From positions 744,001 through 808,000 of the forward strand of contig OZ037876.1 of assembly GCA_964035575.1 (NCBI GenBank): a DNA stretch of 64,000 nucleotides. Reading direction: 5' to 3'. Both the position numbers and the translations under genes were made by a program. The notes under the pieces are model-generated. The model did not search any database. It was not told the DNA's origin and saw only the letters and a list, made by a program, of their open reading frames with translations. This DNA is from Rhynchopus sp. YZ270_cl-10. Lineage: Eukaryota; Euglenozoa; Diplonemea; Diplonemida; Diplonemidae. Positions 51,444-62,783 of the stretch are shown one piece after another (position 1 is the stretch's first letter; the number at the start of each line of letters is the position of its first letter).

Positions 51444-54400
51444 CTACGCGGAACTGCTAACTGGCTCATCCGAGAGCCCATGGTAGGACCTCCCGCTGTA
51501 GTGTCCTGTTTGGGATGAGTGTGATGTAGGGCCACGATTGCGTTCGACCGCGGGTGAAGGAGAAGAATGTTTTGGAGAAGACGAGGCAGCAGTGGCGGCG
51601 ATGGTTTGGTCGAAGTCACGGATGCGCACAGGGCCGTCGATTCCTCCTCCCCCTCCCCCCCCTTCCCCTTCACTACCAGTACTTATCTCATCATATACAT
51701 TAGCGTTCTTCCTGCCCTGCAAAGGAGAAACAGAGCGTGAAGCAGACCGAAATGAGAGCGTAGGAGAAGGCGGCGGGGACACACTTTTCCCCCTAAATAT
51801 CACCAAGGGGTCCTGCACGACAGTCTCCTTCCCCCTCCCTGCTGATCTTGGGCGCGCCCGCTTCCCCAACTCCCTTTGCGTCGTCACCGACTCTCCTGAC
51901 CTATCGATAATCACCCGATTTAACCCTCCCGATGATCCTGGTCTTCTTAATGTCGCCATGGTTCGAACTTTGATGGTTAATGCTCTGATGCAACCTGCCT
52001 CCCATCTTCTCACCTTGAATAATATATAACGGTGTGGTGGGGCTGCCTGCACTGCACGACGGAACTCCAATAGAGACCCTACACCTCTTCCAGCCACATG
52101 GGTGATCACATCGTGCATACGAAGGAACGGTGCTCCCGGCGGGGCAGCGTCTACTACACGAACCCCTGTGTACGCGATCACTCCGTTCTCTGTGAAGAGC
52201 GACTCCGAAAGAGATAGACCAAACTTTCCAAAGCTTCCATCCGCCACAACCGGTGGAGGAGCAACAGGAGAAGTCGATCTTGGCCTTCTCGGTGAGCGGC
52301 TTGAAAAGGGGCTGACCGGTCTGGTTGGGGATTTAGAGGGGGGGCGTCGTTTAGGGGAGGGGGGCTTTACATCGCGGATGCGTTGTCTTACGCAGGTCAT
52401 CTCACGCCGCATTTCGTACATATCCTGTGGGGGGATGCGTTCGGCTTCTTCGCGTTGTGAAGTGATTTCGTCGAGTCGTTTGTGCATGGCTTTGATGTCT
52501 GCCCACATGCCGCTGAGTGCTGGGTCGGGTGGGCTTGCTGCTTCGGCTGTGCGGAGGCGCTCGCGGAGGTCTTCAAGGAGGTCGGCGCAGCCTGCGTGCT
52601 TTGCTTTGATTGTGTCGCGGGAGTCGCGGAGGTGGCGTACCTCTGCTTTGAGTTCTTTGCGTGAGTCTCGTAGTGCTTCGTTGTCTTCGAGGGCCCGTTT
52701 GCGTGCGTCTCGGATGCTTTTGTACTCCTCGGAGACACTGCCGCGTTCTTCTTTGAGTCCTTGGTTTTCTGCTTTGAGTTTGCGCATAGCCTTCGAGAAG
52801 GCCTCCATCTCCTCGTGTAGGGCGTCGATCTGGGCGCATTGCTTGTTGCGTTCTGCGGTGACCCGTTGTGTTTCCTCCAGGAGCGAGTTGAGTTCGGTGC
52901 TGGGGGTGCTCGTGGAGGCCTGCATGCCACGGTCGGAGTAGAGGCGCTGCACCTTGCGCTGGCCACGTGCGCGGATGTCGCGCATCTCGTCTTCGGTTCC
53001 TCCTTCTAAGAATGCGCGCAGGCAGGCCAGCTCCGTGCGGTGCTCGACATCACGCTGCTGCATCCGCAAGCGCGCCTCCTCCAGCTCACTCCGCAGCCCG
53101 CTCGGGTCTTCCTCCGGAACTTCTTCATCAGGGACATCCGCAACAATGTGGCAATCTCCGTTCGACATAAGCGCCTTCGCCAGCGCCTTCCCCGCCTGCT
53201 CCTGCGAAACAATCTTCACCCCTTGGATCTCTCGAAGGACCGACCCCTGTTGGAGCCCAGCCTTATCCGCAGCACTTCCGGGAGTGACGCCGACGACAGT
53301 TGTTCCTTCAATGGTGAAGCCAAGACTTTCTGCGGTGCTGCCACGGAGGGAAAGACGGCGACGGGATTTTTTCACCTCTGTGACGGAGCCGATGCGAGAG
53401 TTGCGTCGCATCATGCTCATGCTTGCCAGGAGCTCAGACACATCCTCGGTGGGTGAGAGGTACTCTAGGATGCATGCGTCGCCTGCACGGATGCTGCTGA
53501 GGAGTGTTGCGATGTGCTCTTCGTTATCAACAGACTCGCCGTCGACGGCACACACAACACTCCCTTGAGGAATCGCTGCCTTATCCGCAGCACTGTCCGG
53601 ATGGCTCCCGGAGACCGCCTTCCCGCTGAGGAGCAAACCAAACTGGCTTTCGTGCGGCGCCTTTGTCATAATCGCAGTACGCTCTGCAAAGGACTTCTGC
53701 ACCGTCGCCAACGTTTTGATCTCATCGGCACCACCTCCACAAGGGTAGAGGATGACTGTCTTCTGCGCAAGCTCCAGGCGGAGAAGAAGATCACGTTCTG
53801 AAATACCACTGCCAACCGCTTTGCCATCAATGCTCATAATCTTGCACCCTGCGATGAGCCCAGCGTTTGACGCAGTACTGTTTTCTTCGACACGAACCAC
53901 ATAGTTCCCAACAAATTCAATGCAAGACGAATTTGTGGGCGAAGCGATCGGCTCGTCAGGTTCTAGGATGCGCTCCTCCATGCCGTAGTCGGTGACACGC
54001 TCTAATACTGCAGCGCGCGCAGCTACACGCGGGATGTACACCAGCGCCGAGGCCTCTGCCCCATCCCGCCCATTAAGGATCTCACGAATCTCTGCTTCGT
54101 CATGGACGACAACGCCCTGCACTTCGACGATGGTGCTGCCTTCGATGAAGCCCATTCTTGCAGCAGGGGTGTCGGGCTCAACAGATTCCACAACACGCCC
54201 TCGGAAGGTGAGGCCTTCAAGACAGTCTGTCCCAAAGACCATTTCCTTTTTGATAAAGCGTTTGTTCGTGAGCGCACCGTCGCGGTCCAGCTGATCTCGC
54301 AGCATGATGCTCATAGGGAGCACCCTGATGCCTCCGTCCTCGACCTCCTGGGTCTTGACACCATGCTCGCCTAGGTCGTCCTGCCACTCTACCAGGTATC

Positions 54401-57400
54401 CAAGAGGGGTGGATTTCACAACCACACCACGTTTCCAATGTCCTGCGCCATTGGGTTTTAGCCCAACCTTCACCTCAACCGGTGTTCCCGCAGGGACCTT
54501 GTTAACATTTGATTCACGCGAAAAGATGCGCTTCATTTCGTCAGAGGCCTCCAAAGAATCCACCTTCGTGATATTGCAGAATGCCAGCAGCGAGCTTGCA
54601 CCCAACACCGATTTGCATTTCAACTCCATGACTAGAGCACCGCCCAGGCTTGATTTGGTTTCGGTTTTTGTCAAAGAAAAGGTGCATAATGGAGGCAACA
54701 ACAACTCTGCCTCTTTCGGATACTGCGAGATCGCCTGCAACGGCAGCCCCCAGGTGGTTCCCGAGACGAGAAAGAGAATCGAGGACCCTTTCTTTTTGTT
54801 TGCATTCGAACCTTCTCCTCTGATGTACGATTCCGACACCTGTCTGTCAAATGCACACGACGCAGGGGACGGCCAATGCAGCTCTCCATGCGACCCCATA
54901 GCAGCGTGCGTCTGATACACTTCTTCCGGAAGACCAGTAATACCACGAGCCACAAGGTCACCCTGAGCATTAGGATCCGCCTTAGCAAGAAGATGCATAA
55001 ACTCGCCAAGCATAACATCGCCATCACCCTCATCGTATTCGCTACTGCAAACGCCAAGTCTGCTCCGAAACGCAGGGTGGGTGAGCATGTACTGGCGGAT
55101 CTGTTCCTTCGTGATGGTCCCCTTGTCTTCTTTGTCGATAGTTCCGAAGACGTCTCTAGCGTAGCCGTCCCTCGGTTCGCTGGAAAGGCTCAGAAGAAGG
55201 CCAAGGAATTTGATCCATTTCTTGAGGGTGGCCCAGGCAGCATTGTGGGTATGGTGAACGTCGCTTGCAGTGCGGCTTGCCCAGTTGATGTCGCTGAAGA
55301 TAGCGCTGTTCCGGTCGGTGTGCTCGCTGACATATTTGTCCCACACACTGTGGAGAAATGATTGAGATGAACAAAAAAACATGAAATTTTGTGAGACGAT
55401 CCGCCTCTTAGTCACCAAGAACCAGTGCTGACGCTAAGGAAAAAGCCGGTCATATATGACCATACTTATCGCTAAATACGCCGTTTTTCCCGAAAAATTT
55501 TAGAATCCCACGCCCAATTTCTTTCTTTTTGGCAAAAAAAAAATTTTCGCGCTTCGCGCGAAAAAGGTCCTCAGAAGCTCAATTCCGGAAACAAATACGG
55601 GGGGAGCGACGTTTTCCAACTCCTCCGCCATCAGCAGGAACACCTCCGTTTTCTCTTGAATCTGTGACGCTTGTTGCTGAGAAACAGGGCAACAGCGCGT
55701 TCAAGAATATCCCCTATCTTTTCAGTGTTAAACTCGTGGCGAAGCCACGGTACGCAACATTTCTAAAAAATGCGCTTACAATTGCACCTTTTTTTACAGT
55801 CCAGTTCGGTAAATTTTACTTCCATATTTTACTAAAACGGTGCGCAACATTTCAAAAAATTGCGCTTAAAATTGCCTACTATGTCGCGGGAAGGGTGGGT
55901 TGCAAGCTCGCGCCGCAGGCGCACGGTACGCTACATTTTTCCTTTCACCATGCTGCATCTTCCTTTTCCGGTAAAATAGAAGAAATTTGCGGGTTTGCGG
56001 GTTTACGAGTAAAAATAGAACTCTGTGGGGGGTAGGTGAGAGGTGGGCGGAGCCCCCACTCCTCACCTAACCTCACCCCAGCCTCAATCCAAAACCCAAA
56101 TTACCACGTATGGACACGTACGGATTCCACCTTTTCAAAACAATTCACGTATGGATTTCCATACGTTCCACACGTGGAGCGTAATCCCTGTCACCAGAGT
56201 CACTCAACGAACCCTTTTTTGCGGAGCAAAAAATGAAAAAATGGCGCCGCAGGCAAAAAAAATTAAGGTACAGGATGCAACCCAGTTCCCCAGGTGCATA
56301 TCCTGAAAGGAAATTTGTTGCCCGAGGGAAATTTATTGCCTGAGGCAAATTTATTTCCTGAGGAAAATTTATTGCCTGAGGGAAATTTATTGTCCGAGGG
56401 AAATTTATTTCCTGAGGGAAATTTATTGCCTGAGGGAAATTTATTGCCCGAGGGAAATTTATTTCCTGAGGGAAATTTGTTGCCTGAGGCAAATTTATTT
56501 CCTGGGGCAAATTTATTTCCCGAGGGGAAATTTATTTCCTGAGGGAAATTTGTTTCCTGAGGAAAATTTGTTTCCTGAGGGAAATTTGTTGCCTGAGGGA
56601 AATTTATTTCCTGGGGCAAATTTATTTCCCGAGGGGAAATTTATTTCCTGAGGGAAATTTATTGCCTGAGGCAAATTTTTTTTCCTGGGAAAATTTTTTT
56701 CCCTGGGTAAAAAAAATTTCTTTCCGGCCGATTTTTTTCTTTCTTTTGGGAAAGAAAATCGCCACGTACCACGGCTAGTTAGCTACAAGTATGTATATGA
56801 CCAAAAAAAAAAAAGGAAAAAAAAAGTCTGAAAATATGCCGGTCATATATGACCGGTCATATATGACCGGTGTTGGGTGGGTTGGCAGGGTGGGTAGGGG
56901 ATGGTCGGAAGTCCCCCCCAGTTGGCACCTCACACGAGCCTCTGAGAGTGACCAGAAATGGCCTCAGGAACAAAGTGACCCCGTCACAGCCAGAACGCGA
57001 CTCAATTGGTCAAATGCCGAAGGAAAAGGAAGCAGGCAGCGTGGCGAAACAATAAAAGTAGCGTACCGTGCGCCTGCGGCGCAAGCTTGCCAACGCACCC
57101 TTCCCTTTGACATAGTAAATCAGTAAAAATGTGCAATTTTAAGCGCAATTTTTTGAAATGTTGCGGACCGTGGTTTCGCCACGAACCTTTGGGTGCCATG
57201 ACCGCCGTTTCTTATTGTAAACTGATCCCACGCGTGCCTGGTGCAAATATCAGTGAAGTGCCGAACTCTGCAGAGGAATTCGCACATTCCGCCGGAGGCC
57301 CCCAACTTGAGCTGGGTTGGGGACCCGGGCGCGCGAAGCGCGCCCGGGCTCGGCCGAAAAAAAAAAAGTCAAAAAAAATTTTTTTATATGACCGGCCAGC

Positions 57401-59557
57401 CGGCCTTAGCGTCAGCACTGCCAAGAACAGTAAAAAAAAAATCTGTATTTTAATCAAAAAATGAAAAGGGGGTTTCCTTTCTCCAAGAGTACAGTGCACA
57501 TGGAGAGGGTGCAACATCCTCCCCGCTCAAAGGAAGTGTGGGGTAAAGACATACTCTCTGTTTTCAGCACTAAAGACCGGAACATTCTCAAACCCAACAA
57601 GCGCATCGATATCCGGTCCAGCCTGCAGGTGGTGTTTGATTTCATTTTATTTTTGAACAACTAAATGCGCGGACTTGTGGTCCACCTGGGGGGTGCTGTC
57701 TGTGCATACCATTGTGTAGAGCCGCATAACAAGCAGATCTGCACAGTTCTTGTCGGGATAGGATCCTGCCTTTTTGTTCAGAAGCTTGACGGCGGCTTCG
57801 GATAACACCTGTGGATGTATTGAGGTGTTGTTCGTATTGTTTTAAAAATTGAATATCAAAACATAGTTCGTGTGATCTCCGCGCAGCCATAAAAGAGAAA
57901 TCGAAAGAGGGGAACGTACTGGTTCAAATAATAGTAAAAATACCTTGTGGGGATCTGAATCTGGCGGAAAGACCAGGTTTGTTGCCAGCTCATCAAGAAT
58001 TGTACCTTCTTTATTGTTCCATGTGGCCATGAGCTTTTCACCAAACATGCGGAGGTCGAGGGAGGACTTAATTGATGCGTATGAGTCGGACCCGCCTTTG
58101 ATTGGGCAGAGGGACTGCGAGACTGTGGAGTCGTCACCAGCAGCGGCCTTCATTGTTACGCAGAACTCTGAGGAGTGGCTGGCCATGCAGCCGGTGGCTT
58201 CTTCGACGGAGTCGACTGCCTGGCCATCGATGGCGAGGAGCTGGACACCTGCCTGGATGCCTGCCTCTTCTGCAGCAGAGGCGAACTCAACGGTTTCGAC
58301 AATCATCTTCTCGGACAGCTTCATCCCACACAACGGCTCCTTCGGGATGTGCGGGGCGATGACCGCAGTGATCGTCATGGCATCGTCCACAGGAGGCCGT
58401 GCCAACTCCGCAACACGCATGCCCTTCGCAGGACACCACGTCCCCTCGTCGTTCTCAAGCCACTCACCGTCGAAGTAGATCGGCATCACCCCACCATGCG
58501 CAAAGGCAGTCACCAGCTCTGCTTGGTTGTTCGACATTGCAAACTGACTGCTTGCAACAGCCCATTCCCCGTCGGGTGTCGAATAGACGTACCAGAACGA
58601 CCCAGTCCCAGAGGTTCGCTCCCATACCGGAAAGGAGTTGACGTGATGTCCCTCAACCAGCATATACCATCCAGCACCCTGAGAGTAGATGGCCGGAGGG
58701 GTGAGGTAGAGGCCCTCCACAACACGCTCTGTGCTGTCCCCATCAAAGGCACAACGTGACCCCTCGGAGGTCTGGCTCTTTATGTCGTCGCCTCGGGTGA
58801 ACTCAGAGACTGTGAGAACCACCTTGCCGTCGCTGCTTTTAATGATCTTGTTGATGTCGTGTTCATTTGCCACACGACGTCCGTTTACAGCAATGATACG
58901 CGATCCGAGGGTAAGATTCGAGTTTTTTGCGGCAGAGTTTTTGTTCACCCTCGTCACAGTCAGCCCTGGGCCGAGGGAAACGCCTAACGATGCAAACACG
59001 ACATCTCCTTCTTGATCGTGGTCGATCTTCACAGACCTGGTGTACCTTGCTGAGGAATTCCCCCGCGCGCGGCCGTATTTGACGAACTCTGTCATCAATT
59101 TTCGTAGTTTCGTTTCAGATTCCCGCCGTTGCATCTCGGCCTCACGCTTTGCTTCAATCGCAACATCACGTTTATTATTCGAACTTTCTATGAGAGCTTC
59201 CCGCTCTCTCGACTCCCTTTGAGGGGAAAGCTCTAAGGGGGAAAATTTGCGGGTAAAGTATTCCTCCCACTCCAGCCTTCCTATTTCCTGCTCTGCAGAC
59301 CATATGAGATCATCGGCGCTGGACATGCTATGACAGTTGTCTACCAGAGCATCGAGTGCGCTGAGTGCTTGCCCGAAGAGGCCTTTGTTTGTTTCATCGC
59401 CAACAAGGGTCATGCCTAGGTCAGACACATCGCTCATTCCGTCGTTCAGAAAGGACACACTGCCGCGTCGTTTTCTCCCTTTTGACTGTGAGCTGGCGGG
59501 GCCAAAGAGCTCCAAGGCCTCCTGCCCCCGTTGGGAAGTACTGGAGGAGCGTCTCAT
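51444..59557 (-). CDS. Giant multi-PDZ scaffold with ADP-ribosyltransferase-like segment (1894 aa)
   Basis: Four exons: 59557-57944, 57808-57710, 57622-57555, 55347-51444; all GT-AG, phases 0, 0 and 2. The third intron (~2.2 kb) is swollen by a transposon. About seven PDZ domains: ~185-255 (SLGPGLTVTRVNKNSAAKN), ~412-485, ~970-1040, ~1065-1130, ~1155-1225, ~1264-1326 (FTIEGTTVVGVTPGSAADKA) and ~1638-1703, with a coiled coil at ~1353-1576. Between PDZ2 and PDZ3 the exons join into LLVMRLYTMAGPDIDALV, then INWASRT, an EF-hand-like pair (~665-720) and GTTWGLPLQAISQYPKEAEL (~804), which resembles the fold and the E-x-E end of ADP-ribosyltransferases, though the R and STS motifs are not clear. A tudor-like stretch follows. 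The C-terminus is Ser/Pro/Arg-rich. Start after an acceptor AG (ATATGAAG). Inferred: membrane or cytoskeletal signalling scaffold. Confidence 0.87.
55390..55419 (+). repeat. Short stem-loop repeat, subfamily A (degenerate), in an intron
   Basis: TGTGAGACGATCCGCCTCTT then AGTCACCAAG, directly beside the transposon target site. Confidence 0.4.
55423..57420. mobile_element. hAT-like non-autonomous element, 1998 bp, inside an intron
   Basis: Ends CAGTGCTGACGCTAAGG and inverted CCTTAGCGTCAGCACTG. Flanked by a perfect 8-bp duplication CCAAGAAC (55415-55422 and 57421-57428). Subterminal GCCGGTCATATATGACC palindromes occur at both ends and at 56839-56870. The interior holds two inverted copies of CGCCGCAGGCGCACGGTACG (55910 and 57060 region), an expanded minisatellite and no transposase. 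It accounts for nearly all of intron 3 of the PDZ scaffold gene. Confidence 0.92.
56315..56690. repeat. Minisatellite of ~18-base units
   Basis: About 20 units of GGGAAATTTATTNCCTGA with variants (TTTGTT, GAGGCAAA). It reads through as NKFPSG-type repeats on the minus strand, but this is a consequence of unit length, not a gene. The flanking sequence matches 29060-29100, where only a single unit is present. Confidence 0.85.
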
Positions 59558-59997
59558 ATTTCAATTTTTTCCTTCATATGGAGAAAAGAGAAGGAGAAAG
59601 AAAAAAAGAAAAAAAGAAGGGGGGTTCAGCAAAGAAAGAACCTCTGCTTAGATCTGTAGTGATCTGTGTATAAGATTTTTTCCTGAAAATGTTGGGTTGA
59701 ATGAGCGTGAAAGGGAGGGGAAGGGGAGGGGGGAGCGTAAACAAAAAAAACACAACTTTTTATTTTTTTTGCAAAGAAAACAGAAAAACAATAACAAAAC
59801 GAATACCAAGAAGAATAGAGGAAGAAGGAGGAGGAGGAGGAGGAGGGAAATGAAAAACGATGCGGTCGGTTGCGTTATTGTGGGTTTGCTTTTTAAGCCT
59901 TCCTAGAGTTGGGGAGGAAAAAGCTGGGGGGTAAAAATAAAAAAAATGGGGGGCAACAAGAAATACCTCTTCAGACGCTACCCAACAAAGAAAAGCT

Positions 59998-60021
59998 TAT
60001 AAGATGATCATTAGTCACCTT
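59998..60021 (+). repeat. Short stem-loop repeat, subfamily A (minimal)
   Basis: ATAAGATGATCATTAGTCAC then CTTG; outer stem retained, inner part reduced. Confidence 0.5.
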
Positions 60022-60051
60022 GTGTGGGAATACAAGAGAAAGGTTTGGTAC

Positions 60052-60085
60052 AGATGAATTTTGAGCCTCTGTACTTGGCCACCGA
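60052..60085 (+). repeat. Short stem-loop repeat, subfamily A (variant)
   Basis: AGATGAATTTTGAGCCTCTG then TACTTGGCCACC; same variant as 15681-15718. Confidence 0.55.
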
Positions 60086-60090
60086 ATATT

Positions 60091-60145
60091 AGATTCATAT
60101 ACTTTCAGTTCACAGAATTGAAAGCAGTTGAGAGGGTCAACACAA
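60091..60145 (+). repeat. Dispersed repeat, copy 2 of 2
   Basis: GATTCATATACTTTCAGTTC, ACAGAATTGAAAGCAGTTGA, GAGGGTCAACACA; partner of 21905-21962. Confidence 0.7.
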
Positions 60146-60961
60146 GCAAACCCAAACATAAAATATTCCCCCCCAGGCTCTTATTTACGTGTTACAAAAT
60201 GCGGTTTTGTCGATTGCCAAAGAGAGGGGGATGTGAAGAATAATGTTTTTTTTTTTTTTTTTTTTTTTTTGAAATTTTTGGAGTCATCGTCGAAACAGGA
60301 ACCTAAGGGTTGTAGAATAGAAACATAAGGTGAGAAGCGCCTGACCTGAATTAGTACACCTTTTTTGTGCAAAGTTCTGATTAGTAAAAAGCGTTCTAAA
60401 ATAAAAGAACGCAGAGAGGGTTGGTTTTAAACAAAGGTAGGTAGTAAAAAAAGGGAAAATTTTTGGTTCTCTGGTTTTGCTCTCGTTTTATGTTTTGTTT
60501 TGCTGTTAGCAAAAGATTAAGTGACACTGACCCCCCGGTATATTTTCGGCCACGAAACTGGCCCGCGACACACTTATTTGCTTGAATAGTTGGAAAGATG
60601 AGCAAAGGAAGGGCAAAAGTATGAGGGGGGGCAACAAACACACAGTTCTTACTTATCAAAAACACAGTGCACATTGTGCTGTATGTGAGTAGATGTTGTA
60701 AAGAGCAGTGCATTTTTTGAGGGGTGATGCCAAGGAGAAGAAGACAGAAACATTTTTTACCACTTAAAAAAAAACACACGGGAGCTTGGTGACAATCACA
60801 CACGTTTAGAGGAGTGTCTCCAAGTAGTGGTCCAATATCAAAAAAGGCACTGTATAAAGTGCATTGAAATAGGATACTGTGCAGGTAAATACGCTGGTAC
60901 AACTGTTGGGAATGCCAAAGAAAAAAGGAAAATGAACAAAGAAAGAAGAATAAATTTTTCC

Positions 60962-60996
60962 ATATGAATGTACCTCCAGTGAACAGACATCTAAAA
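60962..60996 (+). repeat. Short stem-loop repeat, subfamily B
   Basis: ATATGAATGTACCTCCAGTG then AACAGACATCTAAA. Confidence 0.55.
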
Positions 60997-61222
60997 AATA
61001 GAAATGGGTCAGATTCCCAACATTACCAATGTATTTATTTTCCTCCCTCTTTTTTTATTTATTTTCTTCGCAACTGTGCAGCAACGGAAGGCGCTTGCAC
61101 ATTTTATTTTTTCATCACAAATAAAGAAACAAAAATAGAAAGAGAAAAGGTGGGGAATATTTTGTCGTGAATTTTCATCCATGCGGCCTCATGTAGGGAC
61201 AAGGAAGAGAAAGCATTTGTTT

Positions 61223-61257
61223 TGTAAGATGAACCTAAGCCTCACGCCTAGCTCATA
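61223..61257 (+). repeat. Short stem-loop repeat, subfamily A
   Basis: GTAAGATGAACCTAAGCCTC then ACGCCTAGCTCATAC; 5' half identical to the type copy. Confidence 0.7.
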
Positions 61258-61500
61258 CTATATTTTCAAAGAAAAAGAAATTCAAAATCGCGAAAACGGT
61301 AAAAAATCGGGGTTTGCTTAACCGCGTTTTGAGACCACCAACAGATGCTCAAAAAAGTACCAAATTTTTGGAGAGTGCAGTGAACATAACACAGTTATTT
61401 TTTCGCTGTTGCTCTGCCTAATTTTTGTGAAATAAAGCTTCACCGTCGCGAATAAAGTGAAAATCACGATTCACAAATCTAGAGTAAAAAGAAAAGTTGA

Positions 61501-61533
61501 AAGATGAAGAGGCCTCATACATACGCATCTTTC
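61501..61533 (+). repeat. Short stem-loop repeat, subfamily B
   Basis: AAGATGAAGAGGCCTCATAC then ATACGCATCTTT; outer AAGATG/CATCTT. Confidence 0.6.
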
Positions 61534-61552
61534 TTAAGAAAAGATTGATCAG

Positions 61553-61583
61553 ACAGATGTGTCTCTTCTGGACGACATCTAAA
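61553..61583 (+). repeat. Short stem-loop repeat, subfamily B
   Basis: CAGATGTGTCTCTTCTGGAC then GACATCTAAA; outer AGATGT/ACATCT. Confidence 0.6.
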
Positions 61584-61614
61584 AGAAAAAAAGTGAAATT
61601 TTTGAAAAAAGTGA

Positions 61615-61660
61615 AATTTGATAACGTGCAGACACATCAAGGCCGATGTACCTCCACAAA
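61615..61660 (+). repeat. Dispersed repeat, subfamily D
   Basis: TTGATAACGTGCAGACACAT then CAAGGCCGATGTACCTCCAC. Confidence 0.65.
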
Positions 61661-61733
61661 TAAAATAAAACAAAACACACACTATGTGATATCACAAAAA
61701 AGGAGAGAAAATAATTTCATATACTTTCTTTTC

Positions 61734-62041
61734 TTACTGGGGGGGGGCGAATAAGAGATCAGGGGTGAATAAGAGATCAGGGCCGAATAAGAGATCAGGT
61801 TGAGATTTTGGGGGTATTTTTTTTTTTTTTTTTTTGCATGCGCCAGGGTTTTATCTTGAAATTTTTTTTTGAAATTTTACCCTGTCTACCCGGTCTGGCA
61901 AAAAAGTGGTCAAAATATTTTTTTTGCCTCCGGCGAAAATGTCTTTTTGCTTTTTTTCCCCCCAAAAATTTTTTTTATTTCTGGCTCGTCCGTTCGCCTA
62001 ATAAGAGATGCCACATCTCTTATTCGCCCCCCCCCCAGTAA
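61734..62041. mobile_element. Inverted-repeat element, 308 bp
   Basis: Inverted ends TTACTGGGGG...CGAATAAGAGAT and, reverse complement of the right end, TTACTGGGGG...CGAATAAGAGATG. The left end has three tandem copies of GAATAAGAGATCAGGG-type units. The palindromic TTA/TAA at the tips is part of the repeat or a degenerate 3-bp duplication. Confidence 0.7.
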
Positions 62042-62386
62042 CCGAAATGAAAAAAAGGAGAGAAAAAAAAAGAATACAGAATGGTGAAGAGGGTGAGGGG
62101 ATGGGTGAGGGTAGTTTGCTGTGGGCATAACATTTCCAATTTAACCTTTTGCAATCAAAAACGCAAAAAAAAAGGGGGGATGAAGTTAAACGGGGCAAGG
62201 GTGATGGGCACTTTGCCCAACAGTTCGTTCCATGACTGTTACTTTTAAACAGACATTTTTTTTTCGTGTGTGAAAGGAATGATACGGTACGTTACCTTTT
62301 TAAAAAAAATCCGTTTTCGGAGTTTAGTCCAGAAAACACTCTCAAGAAAAAGACCTCTTATTTTTTTATTGCCTCTTCCATGAATA

Positions 62387-62493
62387 CAGTACTCCCAAAT
62401 ATGTTTTGCAAAAAAGTCGCCAAATTAACGCAAAAAATCTCCCCCAAAAATGCGCTGAACTTTAATTTGGACGCCAATTAATTTTGAGCACTG
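62387..62493. mobile_element. Mariner/Tc1-like miniature element, 107 bp, TA duplication
   Basis: Ends CAGTACTCCCAAA and, inverted, CAGTGCTCAAAAT; both tips are flanked by TA (62385-62386 and 62494-62495). Internal sequence also partly self-complementary. Family call rests on the CAGTRCTC ends plus TA. Confidence 0.7.
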
Positions 62494-62589
62494 TATTCGC
62501 AAAGGACAGCTGTCTCCTACAGTATATGTGGAGTACGCCCCCCTTTTACGCACAGATTTGCACCACCGACTGTGGTTACAAAAAAAAAC

Positions 62590-62624
62590 TGTGGTTGTTG
62601 ATGCAGGCACCAACCACAGCAGAC
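62590..62624 (+). repeat. Dispersed repeat, subfamily D (short)
   Basis: GTGGTTGTTGATGCAGGCAC then CAACCACAGC; TGTGGTTG/CAACCACA arms form a hairpin around GATGCAGGCAC. Confidence 0.55.
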
Positions 62625-62783
62625 CAAAAAACATTTTTTCCCGCCCCCTCCGGTCTTGAGGCGGAATTCTCGCACCCACCTCCAGCTAATCAAAAATATG
62701 CCGTAAGGCACTTCGGGTACCCCAATCACTGAGATAAAGGGTCACGAAGGGGGTATAGTGGCTGTGTATGTGTTAACAGAACA

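Noticed and set aside
56263..56619. Repetitive frame reading NKFPSG units
   Set aside because: It is a minisatellite with a unit length compatible with open frames on both strands, inside a transposon.
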